DNA of 64,000 bases from Bryobacterales bacterium (lineage in GTDB: Bacteria > Acidobacteriota > Terriglobia > Bryobacterales > UBA6623). The DNA lies in NCBI GenBank assembly GCA_028819215.1, contig JAPPMG010000055.1:92211-156210 (forward strand), given 5' to 3'. Each line of letters opens with the position of its first letter. The first letter of the stretch is position 1. The notes under the pieces were generated by a model, which was not told the origin of the DNA, did not search any database, and saw only the letters and a list, made by a program, of their open reading frames with translations. The translations under genes and the position numbers were made by a program. This document shows positions 27,007-36,100 of the stretch, in pieces.

Positions 27007-28089
27007 GTGAAGCGCGTCGGTCTGATCCTGTCGTGCGGTGGGCTGGTCGCGCTTCTCGGCTCGCTCATCGCCACGGTCACCGGCAACGTTCCGGCGAGCG
27101 GCACGCTACTCGTGGCCGCGCTAGCCTTGCTGGCCGTTCGCTTTCAGATCCATCCCACTCTCAACATCATCGCATTCACCTTCTGGGTGTTCACGATGAC
27201 CTGCTGGGCGCTATACTTCCCGGCTCATTTCTTGTCATGGGGCGATTTTCGACTCGGAACGCTGATCACGCCGCTGATACAGGTGATCATGCTCGGCATG
27301 GGAGCAACCCTCAGCTTGAGGGACTTTGCTCGGGCGCTGCGCATGCCGCAGGCCGTGCTGATCGGGATGCTGTTGCAGTTCACGGTCATGCCGCTGTTGG
27401 GCTGGTCCATCGCGGTGGCGTTCGGATTCCCGGATGAAATCGCGGCCGGCATTGTGCTGATCGGCTCCTGTTCCGGAGGCGTTGCCTCGAACGTGATGGC
27501 CTTTCTGGCCAAGGGCAATGTCGCGCTGTCGGTGACGATGACGGCCTGCTCGACGCTCATGGCACCGCTCTTGACTCCGTTGGCGATGCGACTGTTGGCG
27601 GGCCGCTTCATCGAGATCGCTTTCTTGGACATGATGTGGGCGATCGTGGAGTTGGTCATTCTTCCGGTCGGAGCGGGATTGGTGTGCAACCGCTTGCTGG
27701 CGCACCGGCGGGAAATACTAGATCGGGTCTTGCCCGGCATCTCAATGGCGTCGATCTGTTTCATCTTGGCGATCATCGCCGCCGGTTCCCGGGACGACCT
27801 GCTGAAGAGCGGGGCGGCGTTGCTGGCGGCTGCCTTGCTGCACAACGTGGCCGGTTACGGACTGGGCTACTTCGCGTCCGGCCTCTGCAGGCTCGGCGAG
27901 ACTGACCGTCGCACGGTCGCCTTCGAAGTCGGCATGCAAAATGGTGGTATGGCGGTAGGCTTGGCCACCAATGTGCTCAAGAGTTCGGCCGCGGCGCTGG
28001 CGCCGGGCATTTTCGGCACATTCATGAACGTGACCGGTTCGGCGCTGGCGTCTTGGTGGCGAGACCGCCCGCCCAGCGAGGGGCAGTGA
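27007..28089 (+). CDS. Bile acid:sodium symporter (BASS) family transporter
   Basis: A 360-residue membrane protein with about 9-10 helices. Hallmarks are PLIQVIMLGMGATLSLRDF, GIVLIGSCSGGVASNVMAFLAKGN and FEVGMQNGGMAVGLAT, the Na+-site and crossover motifs of the BASS family. Bacterial members import pantoate, pyruvate-like or sterol-like organic anions. The GTG start is the longest; its stop overlaps the hydantoinase-B start by 4 bp (GTGA), so the two are coupled. Confidence 0.9.
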   Translation: MKRVGLILSCGGLVALLGSLIATVTGNVPASGTLLVAALALLAVRFQIHPTLNIIAFTFWVFTMTCWALYFPAHFLSWGDFRLGTLITPLIQVIMLGMGATLSLRDFARALRMPQAVLIGMLLQFTVMPLLGWSIAVAFGFPDEIAAGIVLIGSCSGGVASNVMAFLAKGNVALSVTMTACSTLMAPLLTPLAMRLLAGRFIEIAFLDMMWAIVELVILPVGAGLVCNRLLAHRREILDRVLPGISMASICFILAIIAAGSRDDLLKSGAALLAAALLHNVAGYGLGYFASGLCRLGETDRRTVAFEVGMQNGGMAVGLATNVLKSSAAALAPGIFGTFMNVTGSALASWWRDRPPSEGQ

Positions 28090-29669
28090 ACCTCGAGCTA
28101 GAAGTCTTCCGCAACCTCTTCGTCTCCATTGCCGAGGAGATGGGAATCGTGCTGCGTCGCACGTCGTTCTCCGCCAACATCAAGGAGCGGCGCGACTATT
28201 CTTGTGCGCTCTACGACGCCCGGGGCAAGACCGTCGCCATGGGGGATCACATGCCGGCGCACTTGGGCGCAATGCCGGCGTCGGTCGAGGCCGTTACGAG
28301 CGAGTTTGATCTCGAGGATGGTGAGATCTACTTCCTCAATGATCCGTTTCGCGGGGGCACGCATCTGCCCGACATCACGTCGGTCTCGGGAGTATTCGTC
28401 GAAGGCCGTGTCGAGCCGTCGTTCCACCTGGTGACGCGGGCTCACCATGCTGATGTCGGTGGGATGGTGCCTGGCTCGATGCCGCTGGCGCAAGAGATCT
28501 ATCAGGAGGGGCTGCGCATCCCGCCGGTTTGCCTCGTCCGCAACGGCGAATACGACCAAGCACTGCTTTCCACGATCTTGGCGAACGTTCGCACGCCGGA
28601 CGAGCGCTTGGGCGACTTGAGCGCACAGGTCGCCGCGCACAGCGTCGGTGAGCGCCGCGTGCGCGAGGCAATCGATAGATACGGCATAGACGTTGTCACT
28701 GCCCAGATGGCAGCGCTGCAGGATTACGCCGAGGTCGTGATGCGCAGTCGACTGGGAGGGATTCCCGACTGCAGCTGCCGGTTCGAGGACTGGATGGATG
28801 ATGACGGGGTTGTTTCGGAGCCGGTAAAGATCTGTTGCACGCTCACGGTCCAAGGCTCCGAAGTAACCTTGGATTTTCGTGAATCCGACCCCCAGACGCG
28901 GGGTGGCATCAACGCCAACCGTGCGGTCACGACGTCAGCCGTGATGTACTGCTTCCGGTGCTTGGTCGATTCTGAGACCCCCTACAACGCGGGCACGCTG
29001 AGACCGATCAAGATCCTCACCAAGCCTGGCACGGTATGCGATGCCATATTGCCAGCGAGTACCGCCGCAGGCAACGTCGAGACCTCGCAGCGGATCGTCG
29101 ATGTGGTGCTCGGGGCGCTGCGTCAAGCGCTGCCCGGAGAGCTCCCGGCCAACAGTTCGGGGACGATGAACAACATCAGCTTCGGTGGCACGGACCCCGC
29201 GACCGGACGTGCGTTCGGCTACTACGAGACCGTGGCCGGCGGCATGGGCGCATGGTCTGGCGGCGATGGGCTCAGCGGGGTTCACACCCACATGACCAAC
29301 AGCCTCAACACACCCATCGAGGCATTCGAACAGCAATATCCGGTTCGAATCGCTCGCTACTCCCTGCGTCAGGGCAGCGGCGGCGAGGGAGCGCGCCGCG
29401 GCGGCGATGGAGTGATTCGCGAGTACGAGTTCTTGACCGACGCTTCTCTGGCCATCCTCTCCGACAGGCGCAAGCTGGCACCGAAGGGTGCGCAACAGGG
29501 AGGGGCGGGAGAGTCCGGTCGCAACACGCTTGACGGCAAAGAATTGCCGTCAAAGGGCAACTTCGATGTCCAGCGGGGCAGCGTGCTGCGGATCGAGACG
29601 CCGGGGGGAGGCGGCTACTTCTCGAGCAAGAAGTTGCCTACGAATAGCGCGTCGATCCCCGAAGCATAG
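28086..29669 (+). CDS. Hydantoinase B / 5-oxoprolinase beta-type subunit
   Basis: A 527-residue HyuB-family protein. The GTG at 28086 overlaps the transporter stop by 4 bp and gives the usual opening, LELEVFRNLFVSIAEEMG. Motifs: RDYSCALYDARGKTVAMGDH, LNDPFRGGTHLPDIT, HHADVGGMVPGSM, NVETSQRIVDVVLGAL and the glycine-rich end ETPGGGGYFS. HyuB normally pairs with HyuA (ATP-dependent lactam hydrolysis), but no HyuA is present in the window. The last 55 bp overlap the carbamoyltransferase gene on the other strand. Confidence 0.93.
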   Translation: MNLELEVFRNLFVSIAEEMGIVLRRTSFSANIKERRDYSCALYDARGKTVAMGDHMPAHLGAMPASVEAVTSEFDLEDGEIYFLNDPFRGGTHLPDITSVSGVFVEGRVEPSFHLVTRAHHADVGGMVPGSMPLAQEIYQEGLRIPPVCLVRNGEYDQALLSTILANVRTPDERLGDLSAQVAAHSVGERRVREAIDRYGIDVVTAQMAALQDYAEVVMRSRLGGIPDCSCRFEDWMDDDGVVSEPVKICCTLTVQGSEVTLDFRESDPQTRGGINANRAVTTSAVMYCFRCLVDSETPYNAGTLRPIKILTKPGTVCDAILPASTAAGNVETSQRIVDVVLGALRQALPGELPANSSGTMNNISFGGTDPATGRAFGYYETVAGGMGAWSGGDGLSGVHTHMTNSLNTPIEAFEQQYPVRIARYSLRQGSGGEGARRGGDGVIREYEFLTDASLAILSDRRKLAPKGAQQGGAGESGRNTLDGKELPSKGNFDVQRGSVLRIETPGGGGYFSSKKLPTNSASIPEA

Positions 29670-31192
29670 AAGCTTCTCACTGCCGAGCGCGGATCACTGA
29701 CCAGCGGTTCGCCGAAAAGGTTGAACGACGTGTTGTAGAGAACGGGCAAGCCGCTAACGCGGCCAGCCTCGTTCAGCAGGTCCCAGTACAGGCGGTTGTC
29801 GGCCCGCCTGACCACATGCAGCCGAATGCGTTCGCCGTCCAGCAGGGCAGACTCGAAGGTCTTGCGATGAGCGGGCTTCACACGCGAGACAGTCGCGAGG
29901 TAGCGCGAAGCCGGTGTGCTCTCGAAGTACTCGTCCACGGCCTCCTCGGGGACGGACGCTGCGAACTTACGGAAGTTCTCCCGGCGCTTGATATATACAT
30001 TGAGATTCTCGGTGGAATAGGGATTTAGCGGCGAAGCCAGAATGCTGCGATTGCCGAGCGCCCTCGGGCCGAACTCAGTTCGGCCTTGGAACCAAGCCAA
30101 GATCTGGTCGTCGGCCAAGCGCTCGACGGCTGAACCGATCAACTCGGCGTCTGTGAGCAGGAAGCGGAAGTTGAGCTTGCAGTTCTCCAAGACCTGGCTG
30201 ATGTCCTCTTTGCCGTAGCGAGGTCCGAGGAAGAGGTCCCTCATCGGCACTCGCTCGGAGCGCTTGAGCACCCTGTGCCAAGCGTGGAAGACCCCGCCCA
30301 CCGCTGTGCCCGCGTTGCCAGCGGCGGGCTGGACAAAGACCTCCCCGAACTTCCCGCTGCACTCGAGCGCTTCCACGAGCAAGGCGTTCATGGCGATTCC
30401 GCCTGCCAAGCACAGATGGCTAGCGTCGCCCGCCAATCGCAACACGGCGTCTGTCACCGCCTGATGCATGCTGGCAGCGAGGTCGCGTTGCATCGCGCCC
30501 GAGATGCTGGCTGACGGCTCCAGGCCCAACTCGCGGTAGAACTTGTCGCTGAATGCCCCTTGCGTCGGGCGCGCAGGATCGAAGTAGCTATGGTCCAGCG
30601 TTGGCAGGCGGCTGGCTCGGCTACCCATCATTGCGGCGAATAGCTCGCTGTAACGCGGCTCGCCGGATAGCGCGAGCCATTGGACCTTATGTTCCTCTCG
30701 TCCCGCGCGAAATCCAAGCAGCTCCGTCACTCGGCTGTAGACCACGGCCGGGGAGTCCGGAGCGTACAGATCCTCCTCGGATTCGAGATTGGCACCCCGG
30801 CCGTGCCAGACTGCGCCGCAGCGCATGTCGCCCTGGCGATCCAGGGTCAGCACGCGAGCCTCGTCAAACGGGGACGCATAGTATGCACTTGCCGCGTGGG
30901 CATCGTGGTGGTCGGTAACGACGATCCGGGCATTCGGAAACAGGGACCTCAGGCGAATCTGAAACGTGTTGTCCGCCCCTCTGCCCAGCGGTCGCACCAG
31001 TGCCACGCAGTCGACTTCTGCGGTGGTCGCCTCGGCTAGGTCTAGGCACGCGTGGATGGCGCGGGTGGGCAGGCCGCCCCGATGTGCCTCTCTAGAGAGC
31101 TTCTCCTCCTCAATGGCGGCCACGATGGCCCCATCGCACATTACAGCGGCTGCACCATCGTGCAACCAGCCCCCGATTCCAAGTAGCAGCAT
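29615..31192 (-). CDS. NodU/CmcH-family carbamoyltransferase
   Basis: A 525-residue O-carbamoyltransferase. The Kae1-like N-terminal domain has LGIGGWLHDGAAAV, EEEKLSREAHRGGLP and TDHHDAHAASAYY (metal-binding His). The C-terminal YrdC-like half contains GRTEFGPRALGNRSILA and GLPVLYNTSFNLFGEPLV. These enzymes transfer a carbamoyl group from carbamoyl phosphate, via carbamoyl-AMP, to a hydroxyl on sugars or antibiotics. The start at 31192 is chosen because the protein core begins there; it lies 22 bp after gltX. No sugar-biosynthesis cluster is adjacent, so the acceptor is unknown. Confidence 0.92.
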   Translation of the reverse strand: MLLLGIGGWLHDGAAAVMCDGAIVAAIEEEKLSREAHRGGLPTRAIHACLDLAEATTAEVDCVALVRPLGRGADNTFQIRLRSLFPNARIVVTDHHDAHAASAYYASPFDEARVLTLDRQGDMRCGAVWHGRGANLESEEDLYAPDSPAVVYSRVTELLGFRAGREEHKVQWLALSGEPRYSELFAAMMGSRASRLPTLDHSYFDPARPTQGAFSDKFYRELGLEPSASISGAMQRDLAASMHQAVTDAVLRLAGDASHLCLAGGIAMNALLVEALECSGKFGEVFVQPAAGNAGTAVGGVFHAWHRVLKRSERVPMRDLFLGPRYGKEDISQVLENCKLNFRFLLTDAELIGSAVERLADDQILAWFQGRTEFGPRALGNRSILASPLNPYSTENLNVYIKRRENFRKFAASVPEEAVDEYFESTPASRYLATVSRVKPAHRKTFESALLDGERIRLHVVRRADNRLYWDLLNEAGRVSGLPVLYNTSFNLFGEPLVSDPRSAVRSFYASGIDALFVGNFLLEK

Positions 31193-31214
31193 AGTCGGAT
31201 ACCCTGTGGCGAAC

Positions 31215-32654
31215 TCAAGCCCTGCGCAGGCGCTCCACCGCGCGCTGCTGGCCAACCAGCGTGAAGACGCGGAAGGCGCTCGGGCCGACTGGCTGCCCGG
31301 TCAGTGCCGCCCGCGAGCCGTTGATGAGGAGGCCCGCCTTGACCTGCTCTTGCGCGGCGAGCGCGCGGAGCTCGGCCTCGATGTTTTCTTCCGTGAAATC
31401 CGACACCCCCTGCAAGCGGTCGGCCAAACGCTTGAGAAGATCACGGACTCCATCTTTGTTTAAGTTTTCCTTTGCCTTGGGGTCGAAATCGAAGTCGTCC
31501 ACGAAGTAAGCCCGACAGCGAAGCTGGAAGTCGGTGAGCAAGTTCAATCGGGAGCGCAGGTCATTGACCGCCGCGGCGAACCAGTCGCGCCGGCCAGTGC
31601 CGAACGCGTCGTCCCACCAGCCCGCGTCGCGCAAGGCTCGCTCCGCGAAGGGAAGCAGGTCTTCGACGGGCATGTTCCTGAGGTGCTGTCCGTTCAGCCA
31701 CAGCGCCTTGGGATCGACTTGGTCGGCCCCTCCATCTTCGCCGAACTGCACGGTAGCGTTGGTTCGCAGCACGTTCTCGACCTGGAACAGGTCTCCAATC
31801 TCCTTCAGGGTCAGGACCTCGCGGTTGTCTTTGGGAGACCAGCCCAGTAGGCAGAGGTAATTGACGAAACCAGAGGGAAGGAAGCCCATATCCCGGTAGC
31901 TGGTCACGCTGACGACGGCGCCGTGGCGGCGCTTAGACAGTTTCGAGCCGTCTGGCCCGAGCAGCAGCGGAAGGTGGCCGAATGTGGGCACGTCGTACTC
32001 GAGCGCCTCAAGCAGCATGATGTGCTTGAAGGTGTTGGCCAGATGGTCTTGGCCGCGGATCACATGGGTGATCTTCAGATCGCCATCGTCCACGGTAGAG
32101 GCGAGGTGATAAGTGGGCAGGCCGTTACTGCGCAGCAGGGCAAAGTCCTCTATGTCCGCGTACTTGCGGAACTGCTTTCGCAGTACGAGGTCCTTGAACG
32201 CGACGCCGTCAGGCCGTTCGCGGGGGACTCGGAATCGGACCGCGAACGGCTCGCCCGCCTCTGCCCTCCGATCACTCTCGGCGGAAGACATCTCGCGCAT
32301 GCCGGGGTTGCACAGCCAAGGAGCGCCGTCGGTTCGATCCTCCCTGGTGTCGCTTTCGGCTGTGAAGTCGCGATAGGCGACGCCGCCGGCCAGCAGCGAC
32401 TGGGCTGCTTGAACGTGCACGCTGCGACGGTCAGACTGCGAGTGCTGCTCGTCCCACGGTAGGTCCAGCCACTTCAGACCGTCCAAGATTGAGCGCAGCG
32501 ACTCTTCGGTGTTTCGGCCCGTGTCGGTGTCGTCGATGCGAAGGACCATCTGGCCGCCCGTAGAGCGAGCGAAAAACCAGTTGAAGACATAGGTCCGCGC
32601 TCCGCCGATATGCAAGAAGCCCGTCGGCGACGGCGCAAAGCGAACGCGGTTCAT
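31215..32654 (-). CDS. gltX: Glutamyl-tRNA synthetase
   Basis: A 479-residue class I aminoacyl-tRNA synthetase charging tRNA-Glu (and perhaps tRNA-Gln). The start MNRVRFAPSPTGFLHIGG carries the HIGH-type motif; KLSKRHG is the KMSKS loop. RIDDTDTGRNTEES and RGQDHLANTFKHIMLL are family features. The C-terminal helical anticodon-binding domain is complete. The frame is open upstream to 32753 without conserved sequence. The carbamoyltransferase follows in the same direction. Confidence 0.96.
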   Translation of the reverse strand: MNRVRFAPSPTGFLHIGGARTYVFNWFFARSTGGQMVLRIDDTDTGRNTEESLRSILDGLKWLDLPWDEQHSQSDRRSVHVQAAQSLLAGGVAYRDFTAESDTREDRTDGAPWLCNPGMREMSSAESDRRAEAGEPFAVRFRVPRERPDGVAFKDLVLRKQFRKYADIEDFALLRSNGLPTYHLASTVDDGDLKITHVIRGQDHLANTFKHIMLLEALEYDVPTFGHLPLLLGPDGSKLSKRRHGAVVSVTSYRDMGFLPSGFVNYLCLLGWSPKDNREVLTLKEIGDLFQVENVLRTNATVQFGEDGGADQVDPKALWLNGQHLRNMPVEDLLPFAERALRDAGWWDDAFGTGRRDWFAAAVNDLRSRLNLLTDFQLRCRAYFVDDFDFDPKAKENLNKDGVRDLLKRLADRLQGVSDFTEENIEAELRALAAQEQVKAGLLINGSRAALTGQPVGPSAFRVFTLVGQQRAVERLRRA

Positions 32655-32920
32655 GGACGGGAAGGGAAGGAATCGGGGAGGTGACCCCGCAGCCGAGCAC
32701 TTTATCGAGTATATCGACATTGCGGGACTCTCTATGGCGACACTTGGGCGCACGTGCGGCTCGACGCCCGCAACCGAGTCCAGTGCGCCTCAACTGATGC
32801 TTCAGTCCCTTGGGCAGGGCGCGTCTCGATCAGGCGTCAAGCACAGGTATCACTTGATCGACACCTTGGATTCTGGGCGAGGTCTGGCCTTCCGGCTGGC
32901 CTGCGGTCGGCGCGGAGACT

Positions 32921-33030
32921 CTATCCGGAAACGATCACGATCTTGCCGAAGTGCTCATTGGACGCCATCGTCTCGTGCGCTCCCCGGAGATCGCTTAGTG
33001 GAGAGGAATGGAACCGACGCAAGCGCTCGC
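32921..33030 (-). pseudogene. 3'-terminal remnant of a zinc-type alcohol dehydrogenase
   Basis: Read on the minus strand, this stretch translates as SPLSDLRGAHETMASNEHFG then KIVIVSG and a TAG stop. That is nearly the same as the end of the intact dehydrogenase at 39465-40496 (FPLSDVRGAHERMAAKEHFG, then KIVIVPE). The core ~75 bp differ at only about seven positions. Homology fades upstream of about 33030, so the rest of the gene is missing. It is probably the scar of a duplication or of a deletion after recombination between the two sites. Confidence 0.85.
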
Positions 33031-33127
33031 GGCCCCGATACCGCGGGCCGTCAAATGTTCGGGGCTACTAGCGGCCTCTAGGGATTCCCTGGGGCCTTGC
33101 AGTTAGGCTGCTGGAATGCCCATGCAA

Positions 33128-33152
33128 ACGGGGCGGCAAAGCGCCGCCCCGT
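33128..33152 (-). terminator. Terminator hairpin for TonB receptor 1
   Basis: A perfect 10-bp stem (ACGGGGCGGC / GCCGCCCCGT) with a 5-nt loop lies 27 bp after the receptor stop. Read on the minus strand it is followed by TTTGC. This is a good candidate for an intrinsic terminator. Confidence 0.7.
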
Positions 33153-33178
33153 GAATGGATCGGTTGTAGCTCTGCGGC

Positions 33179-36100
33179 CTAGAACCGCAACGTCAGTCCG
33201 AACTGGAACTGCCGTTGATCGGCAGAGGCACTCTGCACGCGGCCGAAGTTACGGTTGGCGACGTTGCCGTTCGGGTTGTTGAAGTGCGGGGTATTGGTGA
33301 AGTTAAACGACTCCAGCCGGAACGTCAGAGCTGCTTCCTCTCCCAGCGCCGCGATCGGAAAACGCCGGAACACAGAGAAGTCCCAGTTGAACAGTCCCGG
33401 TCCGTCCAGTATCTCCCGTCCGGCATTGCCGAGGGTGCCCTGCTGCGGTACTGCGAAAGCTTCGGTCGTGAACCACAGAGCAGTTCCGCCCGGGCCCGCG
33501 ATCTCGCCAATGCGACGCGGGGTCCCGACGACATCTGCGCGCTGGCTATTGCCGCCAGCGTTCAGTGTCGAGCCCGGAGCCGTGATGGTGAAGGGCTCGC
33601 CGGTCATGGCGCTTACGATGCCCTGCACCTGCCAATCGCCGAGCACCCAGCGCCCAGGCCCGTTCTTTAGGAACCTCTTGCCCTTGCCGAACGGCAGCTC
33701 ATAGGTGTAGCTCGACACCCACGTGTGCCTACGGTCTTGATTCGTGCGGCCCTTGTTCGTGTGGAACGCGCCTATGATGCCGTTCACTTGAAGTCCGCCA
33801 GTGTCGTCGCTGAAGTTCAGTCCCTTGCTCCAGGTATAGGCGTTCGTCATCGAGAAGCCACTGCTGAATCGGCGATTGATCTTCATTTGCAGCGAGTTGT
33901 AATAGGTGTGCGTGCCGATGCGCGTGCGGGTGTTCTGCGTACGGCCGAAGAGCACGTTGAGCGGACGGGTTGAATTGCCGGTGCCTGGAGTCGTCGCGGC
34001 GTTATATTCCAAGCGGCTCTGATTGTTCACCCCGTGGTTTCCGACGTACGCCAGATCCAACGTGAAATCGTGGACCAGCGTGCGCTGGATCGCGAAATTC
34101 CAACTCTGGACGTAGGGGCGCCGCATGTCTGGGTTGACCCATGTGAACGTCTGCCGCGAGAAGAGGGCATTCTCAGGCGAACTCAGGTCAACCAACCCGT
34201 TGTCCGGGACATTGAACTCTTGGAAGGCCGGGAATCCCTCCGCCATCGCACCCGAGGCAGTGAAGCCATTCGGAGTCACGAAGGCATTGTTCTGCTTCAC
34301 CGGGAAGTTCTGCTGCCCCATGATGCGGTTGATGAAGCTGATACCGTAGCCGGTGCGCAAGACGGTCTTGTCGTTCAGGCGATACGCAATTCCTAGCCGG
34401 GGCCCCCAACCGAGATCCGCGCGTATGCCGTTGTCGTACGGTCGGCCGCCAATGCCGTTGAGCTCTAACGCGTTCGTGAGCGGGTTGTAGTTAGAGTAGC
34501 TGCCGGCGAATCGCGGCACAGAGGGCCGTTCGCGTTCGAGGCGCAGTCCGAGGTCAAGTGTCAGCTTCGAGCTGACCTGCCACTTGTCCTGTATGTACCC
34601 GGATAGGATCAACTCGCGTCGAGTGGGGAACTGGACGTCTAGGTCGCGCCCGTGACCACCGGGCTGGTCGAGCAGGAATGCCGCGAAGGCGTTGGCGATT
34701 CCCGAGGTGGTGTTCGGCCCGGTGCAATCCCCCGCGCAGCGCGTTTGGCCCTGTCGGAACGTGAATCGGCCACGGGGATTGAACGTCTGGGTCTGCAACA
34801 GGTCGTTGCGTTCCCGCCTCACCTCGAATCCGAAGCGGGTCACGTGATTGCCGAACGTCTTGGTGAAGTTGTTGACGATCCCAAAGAACGTTACCGAACG
34901 AGCCCACGGCAGTGACGGCGAGAACCCCACCAGGGGCCGGTCCAAACCATCGACGCGAACCTCAGAAAGGCCGCTCGTCCACTCGTTCACGTTGACGCCA
35001 GGGATGCCGATTTCCTCGGACGTGCGTAGGCCGGTGTCCGCGTTGATCGCGTCGTTGCGATTCCGGACGATGCCAAAGCGTCCTTCCCAAACGAGTGTTG
35101 GCGAGAACACGTGCGAGTACGAAATCATCGGGCTCTGCGTCCTTGCCGGACCGCTGCCGGAAAAGCCGTTGTTGCGCGGGCCTCCGTATATTCCGCAGTC
35201 GGGGCCGTAGAGTCCACAGTCCGTCACCGTTGCCTTCTGCAGGCTGTAGCGAACCGTGAGCCTTCCGCTGGCGCTGACAACATAGTCGTACTTCACGTCG
35301 AAGGCATTGATGTCCTTGATTCGTACCACGGGGATCTCTTGGTTCCGAGAACCGATCCCGCCCGGACGATTCGGCTGCGGGATGAAGCCCACCATGGCGG
35401 ACGCGATCGGGCTGATGCGACTCGCTGGAAGCGTGTTGCCCATGAAGGCGGTGCGACCGTTGCCCACGCTGTCGCCCGTCAAGGGGTCATAGATGGTAGC
35501 GCCTTCGCCCGAGAAGTCACCGGTGCGGAACGGTGTGGTCGGGATGCGGTCCAACTCGACCTGGCCCAAGTGGTCGCGGCTACCTTGGTAGTCGCCAAAC
35601 ACAAACATCTTGTTCCGGATGATGGGTCCGCCCGCAGTGAAGCCGAACTGGTTGTACACCGTATGTGCTTTGCTCGTCGCGAAGACCTGCCTTGCCTGCG
35701 CGTTCTCGTTCCGGTGGAAGGCGAATACGCTCCCGTGGAAGTCGTTGGTCCCCGAACGCAGCGTGACATTCACGACTGATCCGCCGGCGTTGCCGAACTC
35801 AGGGTCGAAGTTGGAAGTTGAAATGTCGACCGTTTGGATCGCTTCGGCAGGCGGCACTAGCGCGGTCAGATTGCCGTTGTCGATCTTGTTCTCGATCCCC
35901 TCAATCTGGAAGTTGTTGTATTGGCGCCCCTGGCCGTTGACACGCACTGCCAGCGAGTCCTGCGAGTTGTAGAACTGCGAGTGGGGGCGGGTGAGACGGC
36001 CCACGCCGGGTACCGTGGCGAGCAGGCCCTGGTAATTGCGATTGAAGAGCAGCGGAAGTTCCTTCAGCTGTTGGGTCTCGATCTTGACACTGGTATCGGC

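Larger units (their letters stand above)
32655..33178. other. Intergenic region upstream of gltX
   Basis: Some 520 bp. Contents: the gltX promoter region (not recognised in detail), a duplicated 3' fragment of the alcohol dehydrogenase gene (about 32921-33030), and a strong terminator hairpin for TonB receptor 1 (33128-33152). Several short open frames cross it on the plus strand but have no plausible content. Confidence 0.6.

Noticed and set aside
32653..33081. 142-residue plus-strand frame between gltX and TonB receptor 1
   Set aside because: It covers the antisense of the alcohol dehydrogenase remnant and has no coherent protein features.
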